Of a DNA stretch of 64,000 nt, positions 37,016 through 49,293 are shown in pieces (the stretch's first letter is position 1; the number at the start of each line of letters is the position of its first letter). The stretch is from Lepidurus packardi. Its lineage: Eukaryota; Arthropoda; Branchiopoda; Notostraca; Triopsidae. The notes under the pieces were generated by a model. The model was not told the origin of the DNA. It searched no databases and saw only the letters and a program-made list of their open reading frames with translations. The DNA lies in contig JAKZAN010000160.1 in NCBI GenBank assembly GCA_023053545.1, forward strand, positions 1 to 64,000, in the 5' to 3' direction. The translations under genes were made by a program, and so were the position numbers.

Positions 37016-38436
37016 ATTTCTTAGGCTGCCGATTGCTATTTGATTATAATCCGATCCCATAATATTGATAGATCCATCTGTAGTGTACACGCTACTTCTG
37101 AGTCCACGTCTGATCACAAATGCATGGTTTATAGTGTTCGTGGCATGAGGGAATAGTACAGCAGTTTGTGGTCCTGGCAAGGAGTGGTACAGCCTGTGGC
37201 TTTTGCCTGCGAGGACAATATTTGATGATCGAGAGGGTAGTCGAGTGTTGATAACCCGCACCTTTCATGGACTGTGAATACGATTGATTGTGGTAGACTA
37301 GGATTTATGGGGGAATCGGCCATTGTAAAACAGAACACCTCTTTACAGAGATTGAATGTAATATTTTGATAAATCCCACCAAGATAACTGTGGCACATTT
37401 AAAATATTAAGGGAGGAACCTTTTAAATAGTGCTTTGCTTGGATCCGAGGGTGTTGGTTTACAGTCAAACCTTACACAATAAAGTGAATCCACTCTGTAG
37501 CCCATCGAATTCCAAGAACGCGTGAATGCCTTAAACTGATTCCCGAGGCATCTCACATCGTCGGAAGTCAACATCCAGCTCAATGAATATCAGTTGGATG
37601 GAAGCCCCTCGTCCCAGAACAGGATGGCTTACTTAGTCTAATTGTTTTAAATCACCTTAATGGTTTAGACATAATGAGAGTAATTAGATTTTTATATTTT
37701 CTGAATAAGGACATGTTGTTTCTGAAAGGACAACAAATGAAGAGTCCAGGCATTGCTCAGCTGGTTACGTGAGGGCGCATAACCATTGCAGGATGGTATG
37801 GCTGAAGGTGGAAGTCGGAGTGCCGATGGGCAGAATAAAAGTAGGTAAGGGCGAGTGGGGAGGAAGAAGGAGAAGTGGGACGTGAAGGGTGCCAGTTTGG
37901 AAGAGTGATAGATTGGATGGGCGTGAGTCCGAAAAGAGTAGTGGTGGGGGAGTGAGTTTATTTAGTGATGTTGGGTGTGGGATATTTAGTGGATATTGCT
38001 GGTTCAACAACTCGGACGTGATTCAAAAAACAAACTACTTTATATCGTCTATAGCCATATGCCGTAAAGGATTATTCGTATTATAATATAATACAACTTT
38101 TCTCAAAATTATCAGCAATCTCCTGCCTTTTTGGTCCCTTTTATACATAACTCACCCTCTTTTTAAACTCACTACCTTTTACTTGCCAGCCTTCATCATC
38201 CCATCCCACTCTTCCAAACAGCTCTCCCACCTCTCAAACTCCACCAGCCTCTGTCTCTCCGTGTCCCCTACAAACCTACCAACTCTCCGTTCAATACGCA
38301 TCTCTCACGCAGTTCAGCGCTTAAAAGACACTGCGAGGCATAGAAGGATGCAGCATGGCTGGATAGGATTAGATTTTTTCAATGTCAAAAATGAGGAAAA
38401 CAAATAAATTGTGGACAATAGAGTTACAGAATAGAA
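37016..38436. other. 1.4-kb gap, no supported gene
   Basis: This is the upstream region of VPS13 and the 3' side of the HTH-like gene. A minus-strand frame is open from about 38017 to a TGA at 37465 but has no early ATG and a skewed, Pro/Leu-rich translation. It could be an exon or chance. The stretch at 37750-37790 looks faintly like half a tRNA but has no T arm. Confidence 0.3.
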
Positions 38437-38946
38437 TCAAAGCGAGACTGTGAGAATCGGGTCGTTTTTTGTGCGTTCTCGGAATGAACACACTTTGCTG
38501 ACGCCGAACATCAGATTACCCCCGGTCGAACTGCGAATCTCGATTTTTTGGACGCCTGCCCTGTAGCGTGCAGTCGGAGTCCTCGAGTTCCAGGTGCTAG
38601 AAGAGTTATTGAGCTCATCATCTGTTGAGGCTTTGTGTTGGGGCTTGGAATTGGAAGTCTTAAACTTCTTACGGTACAAGAACAGAATGGTTTTTGCAGT
38701 GGAGTAGTTGAGTCCGAGAGATGAGGATGCCTGTAAGGAGTGGAAGATGCATAAATGTTGTATGGAGAGAGGTAAGGATGGAAATTGGGGAGTGATGAGT
38801 GTGGTTTATGTCCAAGTAAGAAAAGAATGTACCTCTTTGACGGAAATCTGATCAACAAAGATTTTGTTAAGGAGCTCTTTCTTGAGGGGGGCAGGGACAC
38901 GAGTGTACTTCTTGACTGGAGCATCTTGGGGCAGGAGATTCTACAT
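38437..38946 (-). CDS. Small protein with HTH-like helix region
   Basis: A 135-residue protein from two exons (intron 38731-38832, 102 bp; exons 114 and 294 nt, TGA stop). The region across the splice, KKELLNKIFVDQISVKE joined to ASSSLGLNYSTAKTILFLY, has the length and hydrophobic spacing of a homeodomain-like helix-turn-helix. A basic segment RKKFKTSN follows. This suggests a small DNA-binding protein, an inference from pattern only. The C terminus is Ser/Arg-rich. Confidence 0.6.
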
Positions 38947-39335
38947 GCAGTGGGTGCGCAGAAGTGTGGGTGTTTATGATGCGATTTATTGATTATCAAC
39001 CTAGGATTGTGTGGACGGTGCTATTAAAGTCATCTCAATCGGGGCATTCACAAAAAACACTGAAGAGTTTCAAAACAACATTCCTCCACAATTATCAGAA
39101 ACTTCAATATGCATTTATAATTACTTCTCCCCCTCCCCTCCCATATTTCCCACACCATCACCCAGCCCTCTCCCCAGAAACTCCCATCCTCTTCCCTTCC
39201 CTCATTTTCGCTGCCCTCCTTTCCACCCAAAACACTTTCGGCTCTTCCGCCACCACCTTGCAATTCTTCAAAACTAAAATTTAAGTTAACAACCTTATAG
39301 CCTGCCTGGTTCTAATTCCGTGAGTAACTGTCTAC
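38947..39335. other. Pyrimidine-rich intergenic stretch
   Basis: The spacer between two minus-strand genes includes a C/T-rich block at about 39125-39215. No gene is recognised. Confidence 0.35.
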
Positions 39336-39728
39336 TCACTCTGTTTTTGGCGAGGGAAGGTGTACACGATGTGTGTGTATGATAATTGATCGAATGTAGG
39401 AGTGCGGGCGGAGTGGTGCTTGGTGGGGGATGGGTTGTGGCCGAGGGTGTAAGATTACTTTGAGTAAAAACTGATATGCCTTTTAATCCGACTTGTTTGC
39501 GATGGAGTTAGCCAGCAGAAATCCGACTACTGAGAACAGTATTTTGAATGTTGCTAGTAGCATGTTTATATGAGGAATAAACTATTTCTCCGTCCAGGAA
39601 TACAGGAATGCAATAAAAGTATCATCTGGGTAGCTTGTGCATCCTCGAATAAACAGACTTATAAGCCAAAGGGCATTCTTACAATAAATAGCCAGGCTAA
39701 CAGCCATTCCTGATATATTTCTATGCAT
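39336..39728 (-). CDS. Small membrane protein, uncharacterised
   Basis: An open frame of 130 residues, ATG to TGA, with one TAG and one TAA read as Gln. Two hydrophobic segments are visible: one near residues 7-28 (MAVSLAIYCKNALWLISLFI) and one near 60-77 (LLATFKILFSVVGFLLAN). The tail after residue ~90 is Pro/His-rich, and part of it may be intron, since a GTAATC sits at its start. No family recognised. Confidence 0.5.
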
Positions 39729-39813
39729 CCCCAGTGTTGCGCCATTTTTAAATCATGTTTAGTCTTCGCCCCAATACCTATAATCTTTGATCACTACCCC
39801 TATCCCACTACCC

Positions 39814-40629
39814 ATGCGCAGACTAGTCGACATTGCACAGATTCCCGAAGTCACAGAGTGTGCCGACCTCGAGGGAGACTTTAACCAGACCCGAACTAAG
39901 CTGTCCAAGCACAACAAGAGCCTCCAGAACTTCTGCACTCTCTCCAAAGAATTCAAGTCCAAAGTGGACAAGTTTACTGCAGAACTGGAGGATCTGCTCC
40001 GCTTCAAAAAAAACAAAGCTACCAAACGATCTCCTATTGACTTCTACACAATTGTTCTGGAGCGTGTAATCGGCAAACTGGCTGAAGAAATGAAGGGCAT
40101 AGCGGTTGTCAGTGACTCCAATGCTAATCAGGGCAAATAACTTACTAAGAAAATGACCAAACTGCTGGAAGATCAGAAAAAGACGTACACCGAGAAATCC
40201 AGCTACCATTAGAAGATGTTCAATGAGTATATGGGAGAAGTCTACCCGGACACCAATGGCCTGCTCTTCAAGCTCCATCTCATGAAGGATGAGAAAGTAG
40301 TTAAGAAATAAAATCCCCAGAGAGAACAGACCATAGTCAACGAATCTCAGGCTTACACCTCGATCCTGACCTAGTATATCAGCAACCACAACTCGGCTCT
40401 AGAAGAATGTGCTGAGTACGTGCAGCAGAATGTCGCAGCCTACAAGGAAAGCCTATTAAAGATTTCAGAGAACATAGCTTCTTCAGAAATAGGGAACCTT
40501 GAAATCGACGAAGCCTCACTGTAGGAGTTCACGAACGACCTTTAGAAGAAATAGGAAAAATCGAAAGAGTCTAAGTCCCGGTCGAAGTCTAGAGGAGCGC
40601 GCAACAACAACGCAGTGGCTCAAGAGTGA
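39814..40629 (+). CDS. Coiled-coil protein (BAR-like length), uncharacterised
   Basis: A single exon of 271 residues, TGA stop. It is almost entirely helical, with three long amphipathic stretches (LSKHNKSLQNFCTLSKEF, TKKMTKLLEDQKKTYTEKS, HNSALEECAEYVQQNVAA) and a basic Ser/Lys/Arg-rich tail. Size and helix layout recall BAR-domain membrane-bending proteins, but no specific signature is seen. It is convergent with an LRR gene 83 bp away. Confidence 0.65.
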
Positions 40630-40712
40630 AGTTGGTTGTCTCCATTGATTCACTTTAGCGAAATACTAAACTCAATTTTGGCATACTTTTCTAACATCTA
40701 TCCTATCGTCTG

Positions 40713-41880
40713 TCAAATGCGGATGCTCAGATAAGCTCCCAGGGAATTCATCTTCTGCCTGAGTCTGTCGGTTTCCGAATTTTTCTCACCCACCTTCTTG
40801 ACGAAAGGAGTGGCGTTTGTATCATCCATGATGAGCTCCTTGAGAGAAGTCTGCTCGAGGGTCATCAACTTGTTGAGTAGCAGGATCTCGTTGCTGCCTA
40901 CACAGATAGGTTAGAACAGGGGAGTTACTTAGATTCAGGTAATTTAGATGGGACAGTTTATCAATAATCTCCTAGCCAGTTTTGTCGGTGATCAGATTTC
41001 TTTCTACATAGCAATGGCACGCAGCCGTAAATGACAGAAAAGGTGGGTTACTGAGATCGAGTCTCTTGAGTTGCCTAAGCTTGGTTGCGATCTCACACCC
41101 GCCTGTATCAGTTATGTAGCAGTAGCAAGCCTGCAACTACTCCAACTGCTGGCAGCTGTTCCCAATCAAGATGGCTCCTTGGTCTCTGATTCTATTAAAA
41201 CCGATATAGAGTTTCTGTAGATTTTGTAGCCTTTCCAAGGGAGCCAGACAAAACTCAGTGAGATTATTGCTCCGTAGATTCAATATTTGCAGCTAAGGAT
41301 TCACTTTGAGGTTTAGGAATGTCTCAGCATCAATCCCACAGTCATTTAGCTGCAGCTATTTTAGGCTCGAAAGAGGCTAAAGATATTTAAGGTAATCTCC
41401 TGTTCCCAGCTTGTTTAGTCCCATTTTTAGGGATTCGAGTTTTTTGAACTGCACAGAAATGAGTGCCAGCAACTGGCCTTGAATGCCTGTACACTAGACA
41501 TTCAGATGCGTCAAATTGCTCAGATCCTTGAAGATAGAGACGCCAGTCTATTTAATCAAATTGTGACCTGAAACTTTACAATGCCTGTGAAATTACTTAT
41601 GTTGAGCTTGGTGATTTGATGCAGCTTTGATATTGCCAGCATGTCTGCCGGAACTAGTCTGTTGCTGGAGAGGTTCAGTTCGGTTACACCTTTAATCAAA
41701 GACATGATTTGAGGGAGTCGACCGGTGAGACTTTTGTGGCCTTAGAAATGAATAGAGCGTGATTTTACTGAGATCGAAAGAGTCAGTTTGCTGCTGATGC
41801 CTCTGGAGCATGTCAATTTCCTCCTCCACGAAGGGGGTGTGTCTTTTGAGGACCAGCTACTTCTTCTTGCTTTCCTGCAT
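40713..41880 (-). CDS. Leucine-rich-repeat protein with repeat-phased introns
   Basis: A 343-residue protein from five exons (introns 41741-41768, 41568-41596, 41004-41051, 40898-40928; exons 112, 144, 516, 75 and 185 nt, total 1032, TGA stop). LRR lines include VTELNLSSNRLVPADML, LQILNLRSNNLTEFCL and LQKLYIGFNRIRDQGAIL. A short N-terminal and a longer C-terminal helix flank them. All four introns fall in phase 1 inside the LxLSxN core of a repeat. Function is likely a protein-interaction scaffold; no other domain. The smallest introns here are 28-31 bp. Confidence 0.8.
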
Positions 41881-42194
41881 GGAGCTTCTGATACTAAAGC
41901 AAATAGTTCCTTAATAGGTTATACCCGAAACACGGACAACAAATAGGATAACATAAGTAAAAGGGTCTCTTCAGAATACCCCGGTTACTGCTCCTAATTT
42001 TTCTGATATTTTGGCATGGTCATTTAAAGGCGTATAATTTCGACCGTGATTGCGGTTGCCCAGGAGTGTAGACCTGCAAAGAGTTTAGGGCTTATGAGTA
42101 CTGCCGATATGACTGGGTTAAAGAAGCTCAGCATCGTAACGATATAATCTATTATGTGAAATTTACAGCCTCATCCAATTGATTTACTCGGAGG
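41881..42194. other. Divergent intergenic region
   Basis: The shared 5' region of the LRR gene and the CxxC protein. No RNA gene or repeat is seen. Confidence 0.35.
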
Positions 42195-42786
42195 ATGTCC
42201 TCAGACCTCGACCCCGTCCACAAATCAGACATTTTCGGCTCGATCTACTATGCCATAAGTAATTTATTCGCCGTAATTCCCAGAGCCCCTCAAAGTATTG
42301 CTTTAGGAAAGATCCAAAATTCTGGCCTTACTGCAGCTGCAGCCGACTAGGGGGTAGTTTAGTGAGATCCTGGACTCGATGCTGCTGCTGTTCAAAGAAC
42401 CGCCGCTCGCCTTTGATGCCCACAACTTTTTGGTGGTCAAGCAGAGTTCTTTTTTCTATGTATTTTTCTCTGCGGACAACAAGTATTTGCCTTTATGCAA
42501 ACTGTGCAACTATTCTGTCTACGTCTCCATCAACTCGACTACTGGCAAAATCGTATGTAGCAACCCCAAATGCACCCGGGCTGTCCTGGAGGAGTTCTAG
42601 GTGCGAGACAAGCAGAGCGCCTAGCTGAGAATAAACCATAAATCCGCGAGGAAAGTGGAAAGCACTGGCACGAGCGTGAAAAGGGATGAGCGGCACCGGT
42701 CAGTGACGAAACATGTACCTATGGGGAGCCAAGAGCAGGCAAGCAAACAGGAAATACTACGGGCCATCTAGAGAATCTTGAAGTGA
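42195..42786 (+). CDS. Small zinc-ribbon-like protein, uncharacterised
   Basis: A 188-residue protein from two exons (intron 42259-42283, 25 bp, the shortest placed here; exons total 567 nt, TGA stop). A possible zinc site is PLCKLCNYSVYV followed by IVCSNPKCTRAV (CxxC-x17-CxxxxC). The N terminus is helical, and the C-terminal 70 residues are basic and polar. No family recognised. Confidence 0.65.
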
Positions 42787-42904
42787 TGGTTTCGTTTAAC
42801 CCATGGTTTTGGCTCCGTAAATTTAAACTATTTTGAGTCTTCAAATTAAAAATATTGACTCTAAATATACAGTAGACCTCCTATCCTCCATTCAGGCTAG
42901 ACCC

Positions 42905-43342
42905 TCAGACTTCGCATTGTTTGCGTAATGGTGCAGCAACGACTCCCTGCCTAATCATCTTTTTATCTGGTCGTTGCTTTCCTTTGGCACAACGTTACTT
43001 GCATTTCTTTATCCCTAGCCCTATCAGTCCGAGTCCCGACATCCAATACGCGTACTTCAGAAAGCACTCCCATTTCCAGCATCTCTTCCCGAAACATATT
43101 CCAGCCAATATCAGCGACAGAGGGGGTATTATGAATATGTACGCAAACACTAGCAGATGGTTCAAACAGAAGTACATAGCAAAGCAAGGCAAGTTGTACA
43201 GTGACACACACTTGTAGTCGCAGAACTCGGGGCGGGATTCGTACATGGTCAGAAAATCATAGACGTCTTCGTCCATCTGTGCCCGAACTTGGCAAACGAG
43301 AGAAGCTAGTAACAAGTAGGAGAGGCGTGGAAGGTGGTTCAT
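42905..43342 (-). CDS. Small secretory-pathway membrane protein
   Basis: An open frame of 145 residues, ATG to TGA. It has an N-terminal signal-like segment (LSYLLLASLVCQVRA), a Cys-containing loop, then two hydrophobic spans near residues 52-80 and 95-113 (LVFAYIFIIPPLSLILAGI, YAYWMSGLGLIGLGI) and a basic tail. Cysteines (CDYKC, CFAMYFC) may form disulphides. No family recognised. Confidence 0.55.
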
Positions 43343-43530
43343 CAGTAAAGTATGAGAAAAGGACTATAAAGACTGAGAACTAGGAGGAGAACAGCTATAA
43401 GAGTGCTAAAGGCTAGCGTGGGGTAGCAAAGAAGTAGTCCAATGATGGATTCAATATTTATCCCAGCATATTCGCTACCGAGTCCGTACCTTTTGATTTT
43501 CAAAAATATAGAATCCTGTCTTGGTCCTCA

Positions 43531-44034
43531 TCATAAGAAATCAAACTGTGTCAGGTCAGGATTCCTTCTGCGAATCGAATGGATCAGTCTCAGGAACGGG
43601 TTATGCCGAGACCCCAGATCCCAGTGAATACTCCGACCCAGCAACGGCCCATTGCCTTCATCGAGTTGCGCCCCTCCCGATCCTGTGTTGCTATTCCGTC
43701 TGTTGTTATACTCCGAAAGGCCAGCCATGTAGTCAGTCTGGCCGGATCGATGGGAAATAGTAGTGTCGACGCATAACTGGTAGAGTTCGTTCATGAATTC
43801 CCTGAGAGCAGGTTACTGTGAGTAATATTCCTGTCTGGAGAACTGTTCTCGTAGATTGAGGAGGAAGCCTTGACATTTGTGTTCGAAGAGACTACGCACC
43901 ACTTTGACGAGGACCTCGGTGACGGAGCCTTTGATTTCGAGGGATCGGGCTTTGCGAATTAGACGGAACATTAGTCTTCGGTAGTATCTCTTGTCGACCC
44001 GATCAGAACTCGTCACCATGCCCGTGTACCCCAT
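43531..44034 (-). CDS. Uncharacterised basic protein
   Basis: An open frame of 167 residues from ATG to TGA, with one TAA as Gln. Its first 90 residues look helical and conserved-like (DKRYYRRLMFRLIRKARSL, GSVTEVLVKVVRSLFEHKC). The rest is polar. I do not recognise the family. A downstream exon joined through an intron after ~43540 cannot be ruled out. Confidence 0.5.
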
Positions 44035-44309
44035 TCGAGTATGAAGACGTCTTATCGAATATAATGAAGATTATAAAATTATATCGGAACTGCCATATCT
44101 ATTCGGACGAGCGGCACCAAGATCTGAGTCAGCCCCGGCGAATTCACTAATTCGGCCGTCGGGATGCAGAAGACTTCAGCTTGTAGCTCAACAAATAAAG
44201 CACAACATCTCTTTCTGCTGAGGAGCTTTAATCCCACCACGATAAACTGTTCATCTTTTAGAAATCTCCCAGCTTCTTAGATTCGAAACCAAATAATAAC
44301 TAATAAATC

Positions 44310-46270
44310 ATGGACAAGAGACCCTGCCATTCTGTTCAGGGCAGGAATCACTACCACAAATTTGTCTGCTTTGACAAAGAGAAGTGTGGCCGTTAGAATG
44401 CTTTCGCCTGCCAATAGTGTATACAGAAGCTCCACAGCCAGCACAGCTTCGAAGTCATGGATGAGTCCAGCTAGTTCTTCAAAAGAGTCAACCTGGTGCT
44501 CGACTACTACGGCTCCCTGGGCAAACTGGAGAGTGCTCTGGAGAGGGCCATGGTATAGTTCAAAAGAACTCTAATGATCGTCAAAAGAAATGCGCTGTTG
44601 GATAAGGGGAGGTTCACGAACATATCTGCGAGTCAGATTTTTGAGATCTTCGATGTCTTCAAGGACAAAGAGTTCGATCGAGCAGTATCTCCCAAGTAGG
44701 TCTGGAGTTTTCGCAACTTTGTGCTTTCCATAAACCCCGACCAGCTTTCGAAGTGCACTCTCAACCTAAAGAAGGCTGTCCTTGCCGCAGAAAACCCCAC
44801 GTATCTCGAAAACCTCACCAGCAACGTAATCCAACCTCCATCTCATCACCTCATATTTAAGTTCAGATCATTAAAGATGCAGAGTTCGCCCCACTAAATA
44901 AGTCTGAAAGAACCCTCCCGGAGGGGGACACTTCGAAAGATCGACTCCTGGCCAAGTAGAACGCACAGTACAAGAAGGCCATCGAAGATATGAAAAAAGA
45001 AATATCGCTTTTGACGACACAAGGAGTTCGACCATTAGTCGATAATGCAGCACCTAGTCCTTTTTCGAAGGAAAAAAGCAAACTCAAAAGAGTCGTGGGC
45101 GATTAATTCAGTGAGGACGAGATGCGACTATCGGACCGGATGAATTCACTGAACCTAATGGTGAAGTCTAAACATAGTCTACCGAAGGATGCAGGAAGAA
45201 ATAATAGCTATTAAGGCAAGGCCAACAACGTGCCATCTCTGCCTATGACCAAGTCCAAAAGTTCCCTCAAAGACTCTACTTCTGTGAGAACAAATGAGGA
45301 ATCCTTAGAGATACGGAAACAGGCAACGCTCCCAACAAAAAATAAAAAGGGCGAAAACATTAGATTCAAGAATTCAGAAGTGACCGATGTCACATTTTCT
45401 TTGAAGGATTCAGAAAGTCACGCACACATGAAACAGTCCAGCAACTCGAAAAAGAAAAATGAACGGACAAGCATGAGAAGCTAGGAGATACATTCAAGCA
45501 CGGTAACAGGAGCTTCAGGACTGGAGCGTACCTTCAGGTAAGGAGATGAGAAATAGAGAAGCAAACTATTAAAAGAGTTGATAGACTTGAAGGGCAATTT
45601 CAGTGAGTTATTCCTGACGGGGAACAGCCAGAATAAATGGGAAGCCTTGAAGACGATATAGTTCCACATGACTAGCAAGATTCTGAGACTCAGTAATTCC
45701 TACTTCTTTTAGAGTCATATAGATCATAACAAACTCACGGATCTCGCCCCGATCGTACCTCTCAATTTCAGGAACTTGAAATATCTCCACCTAAGTAAAA
45801 ACCAGACTCATTCTTCTCAGATAACAACGAAATATCAGATCTCACTCCTTTGGCGTAGTTCGACTTCAAGTCCTTGCAAGTCGTTTCCTTCGATCACAAC
45901 CACATTCAGAATCTCATGCCCTTAAAATAAGTCGACTTCAGGAATCTCCAAGTTCTATCATTCAGTAAATAGCTTTCCCACATAATCACACGAAATCTCT
46001 TATAGACTTCAACTTGATCGACTCTTTGGAAGCCTTACCGTTGATTTCATTCAAATCGCTCCAGGGCCTGGCCTTAGCGGATAACCAGATAACAGACCCT
46101 CTGGTACTGAAGAACTTGGACATGAAGAGTCTGTTCTGGATAGACTTAAGTAAATAGTGGTTTATGAGGGTGGTATAGAGAATAACAACTTATAGAGGGA
46201 AGACATCGAGTGGCTGAAGAAACTGCACGTCAAAAACCGGAGCGGATCGAAGATTTGTGTATACGCATGA
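44310..46270 (+). CDS. B-box-like zinc finger, coiled coil and LRR protein
   Basis: A 607-residue protein from five exons (introns 44826-44866, 45795-45820, 45965-46005, 46150-46178; exons 516, 928, 144, 144 and 92 nt, total 1824, TGA stop). The N terminus has a Cys/His cluster (C6, H14, H16, C20, C26, C34, C37, H42, H45), like the B-box-type fingers common in ciliate proteins. A helical region and a Ser/Lys-rich linker follow. The C-terminal ~170 residues are SDS22-type LRRs: LKYLHLDNNEISDLTPLAQ, LQVVSFDHNHIQNLMPL, LQGLALADNQITDPLVL, FWIDLKNNNLQREDI. Introns 2-4 sit at the same point of the repeat. Function unknown. Confidence 0.8.
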
Positions 46271-46409
46271 TTATCATTGAAAGCAGGAATATGTAGAACT
46301 CCAGCCCAGCCACTGACAAATTGATGCATTCTTGGAAACAATTTAAACTGAGAGCTTCGATTCGTATAGAAAACTAGCAATAGTTATTTTTGCTACTCCC
46401 CCTATTATT

Positions 46410-47632
46410 ATGCACAACGAACTCATAGTTACCCTCGACAATGACGACGAACACTTCGACTCAGACTTCTTCAACTCCGAAGTCGAGGTAAACACACCAG
46501 CTTACTCAATCTCCGCTCCCCTCAGAAACACCGCAATTCTCGCAACTCAAGTCGTTCTAAACAACGTCCCGAATCGAAGCCCCGACGTCCCGAGAGCTCC
46601 AAGCCTACTCCTACCTTTCTGATGACAATGAGTCCGCTGGAGAAACTGTATCGCTTCTTCAGGTTCCATTTCGTGAAGGTTCGCGACATATGGAATACCA
46701 ATAGCGTTGACGTAAGTTTCGAAGAGTTCACGGAAATGATTAGCAAAGTGGGCTATGAACTCTCAGGTAATTAGAAAGAATAGCTGAGTCGGCTAATCTG
46801 CGATGAGGAGCAACGAGTACATCTTATGAGACTGACGAGGCTCGACATCTGGAAGAAATCAGAAATAGAAATTCTGAACCTTATTACACACAAAACATGT
46901 GTATTGGTCAAAAGTAAGAAGCAGGAAGTCTCCAAGAAAGCCCAGAGACAATCTGATGACTCACAGAAACCGGCCGTAATCCTGAACTAATCAGCAAGGA
47001 CCGACACAAAGGCAGGTTACACTCGTCCTTTCTCATCGATCCAGCGAACTAGCTCAGAATCCCAAATGCATAAAGGTCTGGAGAAGAGTCAAGGATTGAA
47101 GACCCACCACCCATTCGTATATAGTAGAACCCAGCAGAACAAAGATCTCAACGAGAAAATCCATCGTAACAACAGCTAATAGAAATTCTAAATGCTAGTG
47201 CGAATCGGCGAGGCAAACAGCATGTTGAAGCGTATGAAGATTGAAAAGAGGTTCGAGATCAGGCAGGATGGGTCTCATCTCGGAATCGAGGAAATTGACG
47301 AATAGGCAGAGCAGCGCATGGAAATGAGCCAGAGCGACTTCAATAGAAGGTATAAGCAGATCCACAGAGCTCAGAAGGAGAACAGCAGTGAACATCGGTG
47401 GCTGGTCGGCAGAGACTCGAATTTCACGTCGGCCAAAACCAACTTTAAAGGGACGCTGTTGATGGTGCTGGAGGAGAAAGATGAGGTGACCAAGGAGAAG
47501 CTGAATGAGCGAATCAAGCAGAGGGACAAAGAGCTTAAGACTATCCTGTTGGAGACTGCGCGTCTGAAACTAATATTGAAGGACCAGCTGGATGTCCTCG
47601 AAAAGAACCAAATCAACTCTAAGCGATAATGA
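46410..47632 (+). CDS. Coiled-coil protein with one EF-hand-like region
   Basis: A 394-residue protein from two exons (intron 46488-46525; exons 78 and 1107 nt, ending TAA-TGA). An acidic N terminus is followed by a basic Ser/Arg segment. A helix-loop-helix comes next (RDIWNTNSVDVSFEEFTEMI) that resembles an EF hand with N, N, S, D and E at ligand positions. The rest is charged and helical, ending in a strong coiled coil (EKLNERIKQRDKELKTI). No family assigned. Confidence 0.65.
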
Positions 47633-47739
47633 GAAAGTCAAAATACAGTCAAGGGAATTGCAAAAATGATCATTGGAAGGTATATCTAGCAGCAACCACA
47701 AGGTTATATAATTTCTAAAAGAAAGGCAGTAACTGGAGT

Positions 47740-49062
47740 TCAGAAACACTCCCCCATCCAGACATCTTGTTCTTCCATGATTCGACCCTCAAGCTTCCCG
47801 TTCTTCTTGTTGCTCGTCTTCTACAGCTCCATTACGTTTTTCTCAGTCTTGTTCGAAACACCACTCTTCTTGCTGACTCCCGACTTCGACTGAGGATTCT
47901 ACTCTTGTGTTCCTACTTTCTTTGTGACTTTTTATCGGGTCTTGATCCCCAAGGTGGCTCCTTCTTTCCTTACCGTACTCTGATGTTGTTGGCGTGGACT
48001 TTATGTGGATGCCATGGGTTTTACGAGTTGTGCTGTCTCGATTTTGGGAGCCTCATCTTTGAGAGACTTGAATTCCTTAAAAAAGTATAGCAGCATGTTT
48101 GTTTTGAGTTCCCCATCGACACGATTGCCTTTGAAGGTGTGCAGGTTAGTGAGAGTATAGTGCAACTTGAGGTCGACACTCAATGTGCGTGCTTCCGGGA
48201 CATCTTATAGCACTAAATCCAGTATTTCTACAAGTTTATTTTCGACGAACTGCACGTAGTCACCGGCTCGAGGCAGACGAATCTTTTCTCTTTCTATCTG
48301 GAATTTAATAACATCGTATCGATTTGAAGCTAGACTCGGCGGGGGACTCAGCTGAGAGGAAAGGATGGCGCTGGCTGGCATCGGAAAACATGTCTCTTCA
48401 AACGCTGGTGCATCGGTATTCACTTAAACCGAGTGTTTCTCCTTCTTTTATCTAATCTCAAACTTCTCTGGGGGCTGGACTGGGACGTCGATGCTGATGG
48501 AGCCGTACCTATTGATTATACTTTCGAAGAGCTGTTGAGACTAGCTTTGAATAGACTGGACATAGGTCTATGCACTCAAGTCCTTGATGTCCAGGATGTG
48601 ATTTGATTCCTGTGTTTTTCTCAGGTGTCGGTTACTGGCTCCAAGTTCATATTTTATTTCGTTGCAGATCTTCCTGGTGAAGTCGTTCTAAAACCTGAAC
48701 CCGTAGATGCTCGGCTCCTCGACGAACTGACTCATTCTGGGCTCCACCAACCCTATTTTTGATTTGTATCTTACGTTTTATTTTAATCTCATGCTTGTTA
48801 TTGACTCGATAGCTGAGCTTTAACCAACGCTTCGGTAACCTGCCAAAGCCTTCTCAACTTAGGCAATAGGCTGGCCCCTTCCAGCTGGCGAGTAGGTCGC
48901 TTCTTAGTAGCGGAGACTTCTGAAGGCAGAGGTGAAATTATTTTAATATGTAGAGGAGGTGCGGAGAATAGGCTGGGGAGTGGTATGAAGGAGGGAAGCA
49001 GCAGTGGGAGGGGAGTTTTGTGGGTGTTTGGTATGTGAGGAATAGGGAGTCTGGTAGGTCAT
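47740..49062 (-). CDS. Uncharacterised protein
   Basis: A single open frame of 440 residues starting at the ATG at 49062, TGA stop. The N-terminal ~110 residues are Ser/Thr/Pro-rich. The middle (about 110-330) looks folded, with FRFQNDFTRKICNEIKYEL, YDVIKFQIEREKIRLPRAG and YVQFVENKLVEILDLVLQD. The C-terminal 90 residues are Lys/Gln-rich and disordered. An internal ATG at 48735 could give a 331-residue form. No domain recognised. Confidence 0.55.
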
Positions 49063-49293
49063 GGTGGATAAAGACTCGATAGAGGATGAAGTCGAGTGAG
49101 GAGAATAAAAACTAATAATTGTATTGATGGCTGAGGGCAATAAAACTTGAGAAGCTATGTAGCTGTCGAGCAGATTCCCGACATTGGCACACGATATACG
49201 AGTTGCCTGGAATGACAAACATGCAGAATTCTCTGGATATATAATGGATTTTTAAAATTGCATCTTTAAATACTTGTCGCTCAAACAACACCC

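Noticed and set aside
37750..37800. A tRNA-like D-arm sequence (GCTCAGCTGGTTA)
   Set aside because: There is no matching acceptor stem, anticodon stem or T arm nearby.
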